Shown here: in pieces, positions 1 to 8,202 of the stretch
Layout: the number at the start of each line of letters is the position of its first letter
How positions within the stretch are numbered: position 1 is the stretch's first letter
DNA from: Eubacteriaceae bacterium
GTDB lineage: Bacteria; Bacillota; Clostridia; Lachnospirales; Lachnospiraceae
DNA: 44,211 nucleotides
Assembly (NCBI GenBank): GCA_902362455.1
Contig: CABIWJ010000014.1
Span: 1 to 44,211, forward strand
Reading direction: 5' to 3'
Made by a program: the position numbers and the translations under genes
The notes under the pieces: model-generated
Told to the model about the DNA's origin: nothing
Databases searched by the model: none
What the model saw: only the letters and a program-made list of their open reading frames with translations

Positions 1-86
1 GTTGATTGAACCGCCGTGTACCGAACGGTACGCACGGTGGTGTGAGAGGTCGGCTAATCAACTAATGATTAGCCTCCTACTCGATT
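1..86 (+). mobile_element. 3' end (domains V-VI) of a group IIC intron, cut by the window edge
   Basis: These 86 bases are identical, base for base, to 43674-43759, the 3' end of the complete intron near the right edge. They contain the domain V hairpin (CCGCCGTG pairing with CGCACGGTGG around a TACCGAACGGTA core), a domain VI-like stem GGCTAATC/GATTAGCC, and the 3' end CTCCTACTCGATT. The intron body and its reverse transcriptase lie upstream of the window. Its 3' exon is not ordinary gene sequence but the domain I region of another group II intron (from base 87). Confidence 0.85.
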
Positions 87-1987
87 AACGGGTTAAAGTC
101 CCGAATCCGCCCGGTAGTGGGAAGGATATAGCCGAAAGCAAGGGTGTCCATCGTGAGATGGAATCTGAAGGAAGCTGGATGTGAGGAATATACTAACTCA
201 CGGGCAAATCTCTGGTCTGACGAACAGAAATCTCATATGAGGTCATGCATGTGGGTAAGGCAGCAAGCCATGTTGAAGCCCGATAACTACACGGAATCAA
301 GCATGATAAATGAGGCAGATGGATGGAGAGGAAGAAACGTGTGGTACCTAGGGAGGTCTGTGCGGTACGCCTTGAAAGAGGTAACCATTGCATAAAGCGA
401 TGCTGAACGCACAGAAGTCAGCAGAGGTCATAGTAGCCAAACGGAACAAGTTCCGTTCGAGGTGAAGGACCGAATCAGTAGGAGTCTTGAGTATGACCGA
501 GAAAGGAGGAATGACCGTCTATGGCAGAAAACATTGAAAACAATGGCTGTTCGCAAAGAGATAATGCGGAACATGAAGGGTATGTGAAAGCGTCTAGGTC
601 ATTCAATCGGATATGGAAAGAAAGAGACAGTGCACAGCCGAGACTTTTGGAAGCGATACTGTATAAAGACAACTTTAACAGAGCGTACAAGAGAGTTAAG
701 GCAAACAAGGGAGCGCCGGGAATTGATGGCATGACCATTGAGGAGGCTCTTCCATATCTAAAGGAACATCAACAAGAGATAACCGACCGCATTTATCGTG
801 GAAAGTACACTCCGTCTCCAGTAAGACGAGTTGAGATTCCCAAAGCAGATGGTGGTGTGCGAAAGCTTGGCATACCAACAGTGGTAGACCGTACACTTCA
901 ACAGGCAATAACCCAACAGTTAGTGCCAATCTATGAACCGCTGTTTGCAGATGGTAGCTATGGCTATCGTCCGAACAGAAGTGCAAAAGATGCAATACTT
1001 AAGATTAAGGAGTATGCAGAACAAGGCTATACATTTGCTGTAGTCCTTGACTTATCAAGGTACTTCGATACTCTTAATCACGAAATTCTCATCAATCTTC
1101 TGCGGAAGAATGTAAAAGATGAACGTGTAGTACAGTTGATAAAGCGCTATCTGAAAAGCGGTGTAATGGAAAACGGAGTGGTTATTGACACAGAGGAAGG
1201 CTCACCACAAGGTGGAAATCTATCACCATTGCTGGCAAACATCTACCTCAATGAGTTCGACCAGGAATACCTGAAAAGAGGTGTTACATGCATAAGGTAT
1301 GCAGATGACATCGTGCTTCTTGCAAAGAGCAAGCGGGCATCAGAGAGACTCTTGGAAAGCAGTACAAAATATCTTGAGGAGAGGCTGAAACTTACAGTCA
1401 ACCGAGAAAAGAGCCGTACTGTCAGCGTGTTTGCAATCCGAAATTTTAAATTCCTTGGCTTTGCATTGGGAAGGAACGGAAAAGGCATTTATGTCCGAGT
1501 TCATCCGAAGTCATGGAAGAAGTTCAAGTCCAGACTGAAGGAGCTGTCTTCCCGTAAGCGATGTCAGTCAATCAAGCCAAACCTTGAGAAAATCAAGGTG
1601 TATGCGAGGGGATGGCTTAACTACTACGGAATTGCAAGCATGAAGAACAACATAGATGAAATCAACGGATGGCTCTATCACAGAATACGTATGTGTATAT
1701 GGAAACAGTGGAAGAAACCAAGGACGAAGGTACGTAACCTTATCAAGATGGGAGTACCCAAAGACTTGGCAATGCAAGCGGGTAATACCCGGCGGGGACA
1801 TTGGTTCGCAACGCATACAGTTGCAGTAAACATGGCAATGACAAAAGAAAGACTGATAAACAGTGGCTTTTATGATTTAGCCACAGCCTATCAGTCAGTG
1901 CACGTCAACTATTGAAAGCGCCGTATACCGAACGGTACGTACGGTGCTGTGAGAGGACGGCGGTTAGCCACCGCCTCCTACTCGATT
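87..1987 (+). mobile_element. Group II intron A, missing its extreme 5' hairpin in this window
   Basis: The RNA part at 87-520 aligns by eye with the intron at 41904-42392, sharing blocks such as GGTAGTGGGAAG, AAGGGTGTCCATCGTGAG and GGAATCTGAAGGAAGCTG. It ends with a domain V/VI of the same type (1916-1987) and the same CTCCTACTCGATT terminus. Compared with the right-hand intron, the first 20-25 nt (a GC-rich hairpin) are absent: the sequence joins the end of another intron copy directly to AACGGGTTAAAGTCCCG. This is either nesting of one intron in another or a 5' truncation. The 3' exon begins about 7 nt before the 3' end of the LytTR gene on the other strand, so the insertion is intergenic. 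Confidence 0.8.
521..1915 (+). CDS. ltrA: Group II intron-encoded reverse transcriptase/maturase
   Basis: This is the 464-residue reverse transcriptase and splicing maturase of intron A. It shows the RT blocks in order: a start near NKGAPGIDG, RRVEIPKADGG, GIPTVVDRTLQQA, the first catalytic Asp near VVLDLSRYFDTLNH, SPQGGNLSPLLANIYLNEFD, and the active site YADD at residues 260-263. A maturase X/thumb region follows (ARGWLNYYGIA, RIRMCIWKQWKKP). No HNH endonuclease domain follows, as in group IIC and related classes. A GGAGG site lies about 11 nt before the ATG. All catalytic residues are intact, so the protein could be active. Splicing in place would still depend on where the intron's 5' end lies. 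Confidence 0.93.
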   Translation: MAENIENNGCSQRDNAEHEGYVKASRSFNRIWKERDSAQPRLLEAILYKDNFNRAYKRVKANKGAPGIDGMTIEEALPYLKEHQQEITDRIYRGKYTPSPVRRVEIPKADGGVRKLGIPTVVDRTLQQAITQQLVPIYEPLFADGSYGYRPNRSAKDAILKIKEYAEQGYTFAVVLDLSRYFDTLNHEILINLLRKNVKDERVVQLIKRYLKSGVMENGVVIDTEEGSPQGGNLSPLLANIYLNEFDQEYLKRGVTCIRYADDIVLLAKSKRASERLLESSTKYLEERLKLTVNREKSRTVSVFAIRNFKFLGFALGRNGKGIYVRVHPKSWKKFKSRLKELSSRKRCQSIKPNLEKIKVYARGWLNYYGIASMKNNIDEINGWLYHRIRMCIWKQWKKPRTKVRNLIKMGVPKDLAMQAGNTRRGHWFATHTVAVNMAMTKERLINSGFYDLATAYQSVHVNY

Positions 1988-1993
1988 AAATAG

Positions 1994-2707
1994 CTATTGA
2001 TTTATATAGCGCACAAATGCACTTTGAAAGGCTTTATAATAGGTTCTCCCCATCGGGAGCGTTTCGCCGCTTTGCAGGGAAAGCTCAGTCCGCCCGATTT
2101 CCCGTACCTCATCCAAATTCACAAGATAACTGTTGTGACAGCGTGCAAATTGCCCCATCGGAAGCTGCTTTTCAAAATCCGAAAGCGAAAAATAATAGGT
2201 GCTGTTACCGTTGCTTTGATGAATTACGATGCTGTGGTTGTAGCTCTCAATGTACCAAATATCCGAAAGTGATAAATGCACCAGCTTCTTCCCGATATGC
2301 ACCACAACCGTTTTAGGTATGTAATTCAATTTAAGATCAGTGTGGATCGCGCTCGCCAAAGCCTCTCGGCGCACGGGCTTTAAGAGAAAATGGATAGGCT
2401 GAACGCCGTACCCTTCGCCGAGGTAATTCTCACAGGCTGTCACAAAAATAATGGACACACGATTGCCTTTCTCTCTTAAAGAACGGGCAAGCTCCATACC
2501 CGTCATACCTTCCATTTGAATGTCAAGTATCAGCAGATCAAAAGGACAGCTTTCGGTATCCAACCGTTTTTCAAGTTCACAGGCCGAACGGAAAGGTTCA
2601 AGCCTATATTCAACACTGTCATTGGTTAAAATATCACTGCAAAGAGAACATAAATTTTCTCGTATTATATTGTCATCATCGCAAACTGCAATTCGGTATG
2701 CGCTCAT
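1994..2707 (-). CDS. LytTR-family response regulator (AgrA/VirR type)
   Basis: The protein has an N-terminal receiver domain (acidic DDD near residue 10, phospho-acceptor Asp in LLILDIQMEGMTG, conserved Lys in FLLKPVR) followed by a LytTR DNA-binding domain (IWYIESYNHSIVIH, FARCHNSYLVNLDEV). I chose the ATG at 2707, giving 237 residues, because AGGTGAG lies a few bases upstream and the receiver fold starts there; the open frame extends 25 codons further without such support. Such regulators usually pair with a membrane histidine kinase in peptide quorum sensing or bacteriocin control. No kinase is visible, and the side where it would lie is occupied by introns. Intron A is inserted just past its 3' end. 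Confidence 0.85.
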   Translation of the reverse strand: MSAYRIAVCDDDNIIRENLCSLCSDILTNDSVEYRLEPFRSACELEKRLDTESCPFDLLILDIQMEGMTGMELARSLREKGNRVSIIFVTACENYLGEGYGVQPIHFLLKPVRREALASAIHTDLKLNYIPKTVVVHIGKKLVHLSLSDIWYIESYNHSIVIHQSNGNSTYYFSLSDFEKQLPMGQFARCHNSYLVNLDEVREIGRTELSLQSGETLPMGRTYYKAFQSAFVRYINQ

Positions 2708-2921
2708 TTTCTCACCTGCAAATTCGGAATTATTTTGTTTAATTATATCATATTTTCGAGCAGATTGCAACCAAGACGGCATATCGGTCGCGCATTACAG
2801 GTCAAGGATCGGCTTCGCAAACCCACAAGCAAGAATTGATGCATTTCAAAAGTGAGATATCAGAAGTAAAAATGTTAAATTAAACAAGAGCGTCTTTCAA
2901 CTGAACAATACGGCAGGAAGA

Positions 2922-2962
2922 AAAAGACTGCTGTGCGTTTTTTATGATCACAGCGGTCTTTT
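2922..2962. terminator. Hairpin terminator
   Basis: AAAAGACTGCTGTG (2922-2935) pairs with CACAGCGGTCTTTT (2949-2962) over 14 bp with one G-U pair. A-rich and T-rich flanks would let it stop transcription in either direction. It lies in the 320-base stretch between the LytTR gene and the SpoVG remnant. The rest of that stretch shows no gene. Confidence 0.6.
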
Positions 2963-3075
2963 CTGTATATCGAGATATCCTCGGTTATTGTTTTTCTTTC
3001 TGCTTGTTATAGCTTTTCAGTTGGGTAGTTCACTTTCTCCTGCCACCATGACAGGTGGCACCTGTCAGCTTGTAG

Positions 3076-3720
3076 GCGCATATAAAAGGATTTGCAACAG
3101 TAGTATTTGGTGATTCATTTAAGATCACCAATATTGCAATTCTTGAGAATAAGGACAAGGGTGAACTTTTCGTATCAATGCCAAGATACCGCTCCAATGA
3201 GCGTGATGAAAGCAATGGCGTGATCTATAAGGATGTGTGCAATCCTATCACAGCAGAGTTTCGAGAGGAACTCTATACCAATATCCTTGATGCCTATGCA
3301 AGAATCAAGGAACCGGAGAAAGAGGAGACACAGAAGCAGGACAGAACACAGGAAATGCCAGAGTTTTCCGTAACTGTGACACCTTATGAGAGGGAAGGCA
3401 GTAACATCAAAGGACTTGCCCGAATTTACTTTGAAAACAGTTTCATTGTTAATAACATCAATATCGTGCAAGGCAAAGAAAAAATTTTTGTATCAATGCC
3501 TTCTTATAAGACAAAGCAGGTGGACGAGCACGGCAAGCCAATCTATCAGGATGTCTGCTATCCGGTTACAAAGGATTTCAGGGAAAAACTCTATAATGAG
3601 ATTATCTCGGAATATGAGAAAGCAAAGGATAAGAGCAACGAAAAGGCGAGGGAGAGTGCAGAGAAACATCATGGCAATCCCGATAAAGAGAAGGACAAAG
3701 AGGCAACACCCTTTCGATAA
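3076..3720 (+). pseudogene. 5'-truncated protein with two SpoVG-like domains
   Basis: The frame is open from 3076, just after an in-frame TAG, but has no plausible start codon until an internal ATG at 3178. Translation gives two consecutive SpoVG-type units. The first reads VVFGDSFKITNIAI and then ELFVSMPRYRSN, KDVCNPITAEFREEL. The second reads ARIYFENSFIVNNINI, IFVSMPSYKTK, QDVCYPVTKDFREKL. The C-terminus is charged and low in complexity. SpoVG is a small nucleic-acid-binding regulator, and tandem versions occur in Firmicutes conjugative elements. About 15 N-terminal residues, including the start, are missing, so I treat it as a remnant; a short product from 3178 remains possible. The DUF6674-like gene behind it supports a conjugative-element origin. 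Confidence 0.7.
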
Positions 3721-3780
3721 TCAGTAATCAGAGTACAGGGGCGGCCAAGGCTGCCCCATTTACAGAATGGAGGAAACAGA

Positions 3781-4485
3781 ATGGATATGGAAGCAGGAAA
3801 AACACTTACCAATGAGGAGGTCATAAGAGAACTTCTCGACTTATTAAAGAAAAATGCCATGAAAGAGCAGGCAAACGATGTATTTGAGATATGTAGCTAT
3901 GTGGACGGACTGGAGAAAAAGATTGACTCCATGACGGAAGAACTCACTAATATGCAGAACCAGATTAAAGAAATGCAGGAAGATACTTTTGTCAATAATG
4001 CAAAAAAGGCATTGTCAGAAGCAAAGGAGCGACTTAATACCAGATGTGAGCAGATAAAGTCGCAGGTAATTGAAGTGAAAGCACAGGTCAAATCAACTGC
4101 TAAGAGCATAGTCGAAGAAGCAAAGGAAAAGGGAAGAGCTGCATTATATAGGGTGTCGGAGTTCTTAGGAATTAAGAAAAGAATTCTTGATATCCGGGAA
4201 AATGTAATAGGGGCAATCAAGACTACAGATAAGGATATAGCAAAGACAGCACTTCTTGCAAAAGGATTTCGTGAAGCTAGGCAGACAGCAGCCAATGCAT
4301 TCCGTACTTTTGCTGACAAGCCGGAGGTGGATTATTCTCAGAAAGAGCAGAAACATCCCATTACAAAGGCGGTGCTTGCACCTATGAAAGCAGTAAAAAA
4401 GATGTTTGTATCAATGGAACTTCATCTGGATCGGCTGTATTGGCAGGTGGCGGTTTTATTGGTCTGGAGCTGGCAGAAAATTTGA
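3781..4485 (+). pseudogene. DUF6674-like conjugative-element protein, 3' end replaced at a recombination junction
   Basis: This gene starts at an ATG behind GGAGGAAACAG and encodes a highly charged, coiled-coil-rich protein (about residues 40-170), as in DUF6674-type proteins of Lachnospiraceae conjugative elements. Family character runs through KAVLAPMKAVKKMFVSM, about residue 211. From about 4414 the DNA belongs to a pyridine-nucleotide disulfide reductase gene read in another frame, so the last 24 residues are out-of-frame reductase sequence. A product of 234 residues could still be made. Its function in the element is unknown to me. Together with the SpoVG remnant it marks the broken edge of an integrated element. 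Confidence 0.65.
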
Positions 4486-5669
4486 GGGAGCTTGGCATGG
4501 ATGTTACGATTGTCCAGCGGCCTAAGCAGCTGATGAACCCTTTTGACCCGGATATGGCATCCATGATCCATAATGAAATGAGAAAGCATGGGATAAAACT
4601 GGTACTGGGCTATACAGTAGAAGGATTTAAAGAAAAAGACAACGGAGTGGAGGTTCTGTTGAAAGATAATCCATCCCTTCAGGCTGATATGGTAGTTCTG
4701 GCAATCGGAGTCACACCAGACACAGTATTAGCAAAAGAAGCCGGTCTGGAACTTGGCATCAAGGAAAGTATTGTAGTGAATGACAGAATGGAAACCTCTG
4801 TACCGGATATTTATGCTGCAGGTGATGCAGTTCAGGTAAAACATTATGTTACGGGTAATGAAGCGCTGATTTCTTTGGCAGGACCAGCCAATAAACAGGG
4901 CAGAATCATCGCTGATAATATTTGTGGCGGTGATAGTCGTTACTTGGGCAGTCAGGGAAGCTCCGTTATAAAAGTGTTTGATATGACAGCAGCCACTACA
5001 GGTATCAATGAAACCAATGCCAAAAAATCAGGATTAGAGGTAGATACAGTAATTCTTTCTCCTATGAGTCATGCCGGTTACTATCCTGGCGGAAAAGTGA
5101 TGACCATGAAGGTGGTTTTTGAAAAAGAGAGCTATCGTTTGCTTGGTGCTCAGATTATTGGATATGAAGGAGTTGATAAACGTATTGATATGCTGGCAAC
5201 AGCAATTCATGCAGGGCTGAAGGCAACCCAGCTGAAGGATTTGGATCTCGCATATGCACCGCCTTATTCCTCTGCCAAGGATCCTGTAAATATGGCAGGA
5301 TTCATGATAGACAATATAGCAAAAGGTACCTTAAAACAATGGCATCTGGAAGATATGGATAAGATTTCTAGAGATAAAAGTGTTGTGTTGCTGGATGTGA
5401 GAACTGTAGGTGAATTTAACAGGGGGCATATGGATGGATTCAAAAACATACCTGTAGATGAACTGAGAGAACGAATTAGTGAAATTGAGATAGGGAAGCC
5501 TGTGTATCTGATATGCCAGAGTGGTCTGCGCAGTTATATTGCGAGCCGTATTTTGGAAGGAAACGGTTATGAAACGTATAATTTCTCTGGCGGATTCCGA
5601 TTCTATGATGCAGTGGTCAATGACCGTGCGCTGATTGAAAGGGCATATGCATGTGGTATGGATTATTAA
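4414..5669 (+). pseudogene. CoA-disulfide reductase-rhodanese fusion, N-terminus lost
   Basis: In frame from about 4416 the DNA encodes GTSSGSAVLAGGGFIGLELA, the NAD(P)H-binding Rossmann motif of the CoA-disulfide reductase/NADH oxidase family. It continues with the second FAD motif (VPDIYAAGDAV), the dimerisation domain, and a C-terminal rhodanese domain with active-site Cys in CQSGLRSYIASR. The roughly 150 N-terminal residues, with the FAD-binding GxGxxG and the redox-active Cys, are absent because the gene is joined to DUF6674 sequence. An internal TTG at 4440 could start a 409-residue product, but no strong ribosome site precedes it. Disulfide reduction is probably lost; the rhodanese part could still fold. 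The intact ancestor would have served CoA or sulfur redox chemistry in the cytoplasm. Confidence 0.8.
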
Positions 5670-5710
5670 AAAATAATCACGATATTTTTATAATTTTCTT
5701 ATAGCATAAA

Positions 5711-5765
5711 AAGATCCCCCATTTATTAGAATGACTTTCATAATTCTGATAGATGGAGGATTCTT
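5711..5765. terminator. Bidirectional terminator between convergent genes
   Basis: A long imperfect hairpin (left arm 5711-5732, right arm 5742-5765, about 20 bp with G-U pairs) sits between the reductase gene on the plus strand and the Crp/Fnr gene on the minus strand. A/T tracts lie on both sides. Confidence 0.75.
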
Positions 5766-5790
5766 CTTTATATGTTACAGAAAAACAGTT

Positions 5791-6450
5791 TTATGACCTT
5801 TGGAGTGTTTCCAGTCTTTTTGGATCAAGGATTGTGATTTTGCCGCGGGAGAGTTTGACGAGACCCTCGCCTTGAAAGTATCGAAGCATTCGAGTGATAA
5901 CTTCCCTGTGGGAACCAAGATGGTTGGCGATAGTTTCGTGAGTGATTTTCAATTCATTTGTTTCTTTGATAGAGGTCTCTTCTAAAAGAAATGAAGCAAC
6001 ACGCTTATCCAAACTCTTCCACATGATTTGTTCAATCAGCCACATGACATCAGAAAAACGGGTAGCCATTAACTCATTGGTATAGTTTGCGACAGGAGCA
6101 GATTCTTTCATGATGCCCTTATAGATTTCAGCAGGGATGATCCAAAGTTCCGTATCTTTTTCTGCTTCAATGGTTACTTCGAATTGAATAGACCGCATGA
6201 TACATGAGGCGGATAAAAGACACATATCCATATCGAACAGACGGTAAAGTGTAATCTCTCGTCCTTCATCTGATAATATATAAGTTCGAAGCTGCCCGGA
6301 TTTAACCAGTAATAATCCGGTACAATCCATGTTCCCGTTGTGAATGATTGTTCCTTTTTTCACATGCTGTGTGATCAAATTGTCTGAAATTAGTTTTTTC
6401 TGTGCTGTATTTAAGTCATTCCATAGTGGAAAATAATTTTCGAAGCTCAT
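5791..6450 (-). CDS. Crp/Fnr-family transcriptional regulator
   Basis: The 219-residue protein has an N-terminal cyclic-nucleotide-binding-type beta-barrel (TIIHNGNMDCTGLLLVKSGQ, DEGREITLYRL) and a C-terminal winged helix (ITHETIANHLGSHREVITRML, then GLVKLSRGKITIL). I chose the ATG at 6450 because AAAGGAG lies 8 nt upstream on the minus strand; an ATG 24 bases further out has its ribosome site behind it. The barrel has few cysteines, so an Fnr-type Fe-S cluster is not evident, and the ligand cannot be read from sequence. It is divergent from the DUF134-NifX gene. A perfect dyad in the shared intergenic region (6499-6516) is its most likely operator. Confidence 0.88.
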   Translation of the reverse strand: MSFENYFPLWNDLNTAQKKLISDNLITQHVKKGTIIHNGNMDCTGLLLVKSGQLRTYILSDEGREITLYRLFDMDMCLLSASCIMRSIQFEVTIEAEKDTELWIIPAEIYKGIMKESAPVANYTNELMATRFSDVMWLIEQIMWKSLDKRVASFLLEETSIKETNELKITHETIANHLGSHREVITRMLRYFQGEGLVKLSRGKITILDPKRLETLQRS

Positions 6451-6498
6451 AATAGTTATCTCCTTTATGAACATAGTATACTTGCTTTTTTAAGATGC

Positions 6499-6540
6499 GT
6501 CAATCGAATAATTGACATATGCCCTTTATAGGACTATTAT
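6499..6540 (+). promoter_or_regulatory. Promoter with overlapping dyad operator
   Basis: The dyad GTCAAT-CGAATA-ATTGAC (6499-6516) has perfect 6-bp arms and overlaps the -35 box TTGACA (6512-6517). After a 17-bp spacer comes a -10 box TATTAT (6535-6540). The promoter drives the gene at 6569. A repressor on the dyad would block the -35. The size and symmetry suit the neighbouring Crp/Fnr protein; that pairing is inference. Confidence 0.65.
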
Positions 6541-6568
6541 ATGAGAAAAGCGAGAAAGGAGCAATTTC

Positions 6569-7342
6569 ATGCCGAGACCAGTAAAATGCAGAAAAGTCTG
6601 CCATTTCCCAAATGTTTTAGAATTTCTTCCGGCAGATGATACTGAGAAAAAAATGCCCATTGTTCTGACGGTAGATGAGTACGAGACAATCCGTCTTTTG
6701 GACAAGAAAGGTTACAGTCAGGAGCAGTGTGCAGAATCTATGCAGATCGCAAGAACGACGGTCCAACGGATTTACGAGATTGCCAGAAAGAAAATAGCAG
6801 ATGCTCTCATTGATGGACATCCGCTTAAAATTGAGGGTGGGGATTTCATAATATGTGATGGTCAGAGCAGCGACTGCAGCTTTGGAGGATGTTACAAACA
6901 TGAGATTTATCAAAAATATGCAGTAAAAAAAGGAGAAGGTATCATGAGAATAGCAGTAACATATGAAAATGGACAGATTTTCCAACACTTTGGACACACA
7001 GAGACATTTAAGATTTACGATGTAGAGGAAGGAAAAGTGCTACATTCAGAAGTAGTAGATACGAATGGAAGCGGACATGGTGCATTGGCAGGAGTTCTTA
7101 ATGCATTAAATGCCGATGTTTTGATCTGCGGCGGAATCGGAGGAGGTGCTCAGACTGCGTTAGCGGCAGCGGGCATTAAGCTTTTGGGCGGAGTTTCAGG
7201 AGATGCGGATAAAGCAGTAGAAGCTTTTATCAATGATACGCTTGATTATAATCCGGATGTGAAGTGTTCTCACCATGAGCACAACCATGGGGAAGGACAT
7301 ACGTGTGGTGAGCATGGATGCGGAAGTCATAGCTGTCATTAA
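6569..7342 (+). CDS. DUF134 (HTH) - NifX/NifB-like cofactor-binding fusion protein
   Basis: Residues 1-100 form a DUF134/UPF0251 helix-turn-helix domain (MPRPVKCRKVCHFP, LTVDEYETIRLLDKKGYSQE, ARTTVQRIYEIARKKIADAL). Residues 125-230 form a dinitrogenase iron-molybdenum cofactor biosynthesis domain of NifX/NifB type (MRIAVTYENGQIFQHFGHTE, VLICGGIGGGAQTALAAAGI). The tail after residue 230 is extremely rich in His and Cys and looks metal-binding. An ATG preceded by a ribosome-like GGAGAAGGTATC lies at the domain boundary (6944), so a separate NifX-like product is possible. Known family members bind metal clusters; a metal-responsive regulator is a reasonable inference. It is expressed from the promoter at 6512-6540, divergent from the Crp/Fnr gene. 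Confidence 0.85.
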   Translation: MPRPVKCRKVCHFPNVLEFLPADDTEKKMPIVLTVDEYETIRLLDKKGYSQEQCAESMQIARTTVQRIYEIARKKIADALIDGHPLKIEGGDFIICDGQSSDCSFGGCYKHEIYQKYAVKKGEGIMRIAVTYENGQIFQHFGHTETFKIYDVEEGKVLHSEVVDTNGSGHGALAGVLNALNADVLICGGIGGGAQTALAAAGIKLLGGVSGDADKAVEAFINDTLDYNPDVKCSHHEHNHGEGHTCGEHGCGSHSCH

Positions 7343-7370
7343 GAAGAATAAAAAAATACAACACGAAAGG

Positions 7371-7472
7371 ATGCGTCAAGGTAATGCCAGAATTATCGGG
7401 ATACATCTTTTTGTATTTGGAATGATTATTTTTCTTTCCCTACTTGTCGAAAGTAATGGATGGAATGTATAA
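7371..7472 (+). CDS. Possible 33-residue single-span membrane peptide
   Basis: After the NifX-like gene, an ATG at 7371 opens a 33-codon frame with a polar start and one hydrophobic segment (IHLFVFGMIIFLSLLV) ending in ESNGWNV. The nearest purine run, GAAAGG, abuts the start codon, which is too close for a typical ribosome site, so translation is uncertain. A longer frame from 7275 overlaps the His-rich tail of the upstream gene and is less likely. I do not recognise a family. It precedes another small membrane protein gene. Confidence 0.35.
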   Translation: MRQGNARIIGIHLFVFGMIIFLSLLVESNGWNV

Positions 7473-7533
7473 TATTGTTAATGATCCAGAGATATTTATT
7501 TTGGAAACAGCTTAATCAATTTGGAGGTATAAA

Positions 7534-7743
7534 ATGAAGGCACATAAATATTGGTCAATCGGAGCAATAGTTACAATGGTTGGAACTTTTTATACAGGAT
7601 ATAAAGGGTTAAAAGCAGCACACAAATACTTTGCATTTGGCTCTCTGATATGCATGACTATGGCAGTCTATTCTGGTCATAAAATGATTTCAGGTAATAA
7701 AAGAACAAGAAAACAAGTGGAAAATACAAAAGCGGAGGAATAG
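7534..7743 (+). CDS. Small two-helix membrane protein (DUF6219-like)
   Basis: This 69-residue protein has a GGAGG site 6-7 nt before its ATG. It contains two hydrophobic helices (WSIGAIVTMVGTFYTGY and YFAFGSLICMTMAVYSG), each preceded by an AHK(Y) motif, so it looks like an internal duplication of a helix hairpin. A basic tail follows. It resembles DUF6219-type small proteins from Clostridia; the function is unknown. It ends three bases before the start of the peroxidase gene, suggesting co-transcription with bcp and yaaA. Confidence 0.7.
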   Translation: MKAHKYWSIGAIVTMVGTFYTGYKGLKAAHKYFAFGSLICMTMAVYSGHKMISGNKRTRKQVENTKAEE

Positions 7744-7746
7744 TAA

Positions 7747-8202
7747 ATGTTAGAGTTAGGAATAAAAGCACCGGATTTTGAATTGCCGGATCAGAACGGC
7801 GAAATGCATAAATTAAGCGATTATGCAGGGAAAAAAGTAATCTTATATTTTTATCCAAAGGATAATACACCAGGATGTACGAAGCAGGCATGTGGCTTTT
7901 CTGAGCGTTATCCACAGTTTACCGAGAAGGGCGCTGTTATTCTCGGAGTAAGCAAGGACTCTGTAGCGTCTCATAAGAGATTTGAAGAAAAATACGGACT
8001 GGCATTTACGCTATTAGCAGATCCGGAGCGTAAAGTTATTGAAGCATATGATGTCTGGAAAGAAAAGAAAAATTATGGAAAAGTATCTATGGGTGTAGTA
8101 AGAACTACATATCTTATTGATGAGCAGGGAATCATTATAAAGGCAAATGATAAAGTCAAGGCGGCAGATGATCCTGAAAATATGCTTAAGGAATTGGCAT
8201 AA
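7747..8202 (+). CDS. bcp: Thiol peroxidase, Bcp/PrxQ-type peroxiredoxin
   Basis: The 151-residue protein is a complete Bcp-type peroxiredoxin. It has KAPDFELPDQNG at the N-terminus, FYPKDNTPGCTKQACGF with the peroxidatic Cys and a second Cys five residues on (as in PrxQ), and a thioredoxin-fold C-terminus with RTTYLIDEQG. It reduces H2O2 and organic peroxides using thioredoxin or a similar donor in the cytoplasm. Its stop codon overlaps the ATG of yaaA (TAATG), so the two are translationally coupled and probably serve one peroxide response. Confidence 0.92.
   Translation: MLELGIKAPDFELPDQNGEMHKLSDYAGKKVILYFYPKDNTPGCTKQACGFSERYPQFTEKGAVILGVSKDSVASHKRFEEKYGLAFTLLADPERKVIEAYDVWKEKKNYGKVSMGVVRTTYLIDEQGIIIKANDKVKAADDPENMLKELA

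Noticed and set aside
144..395. 83-codon open frame in the left intron
   Set aside because: It coincides with conserved group II intron RNA structure and reads no known domain.
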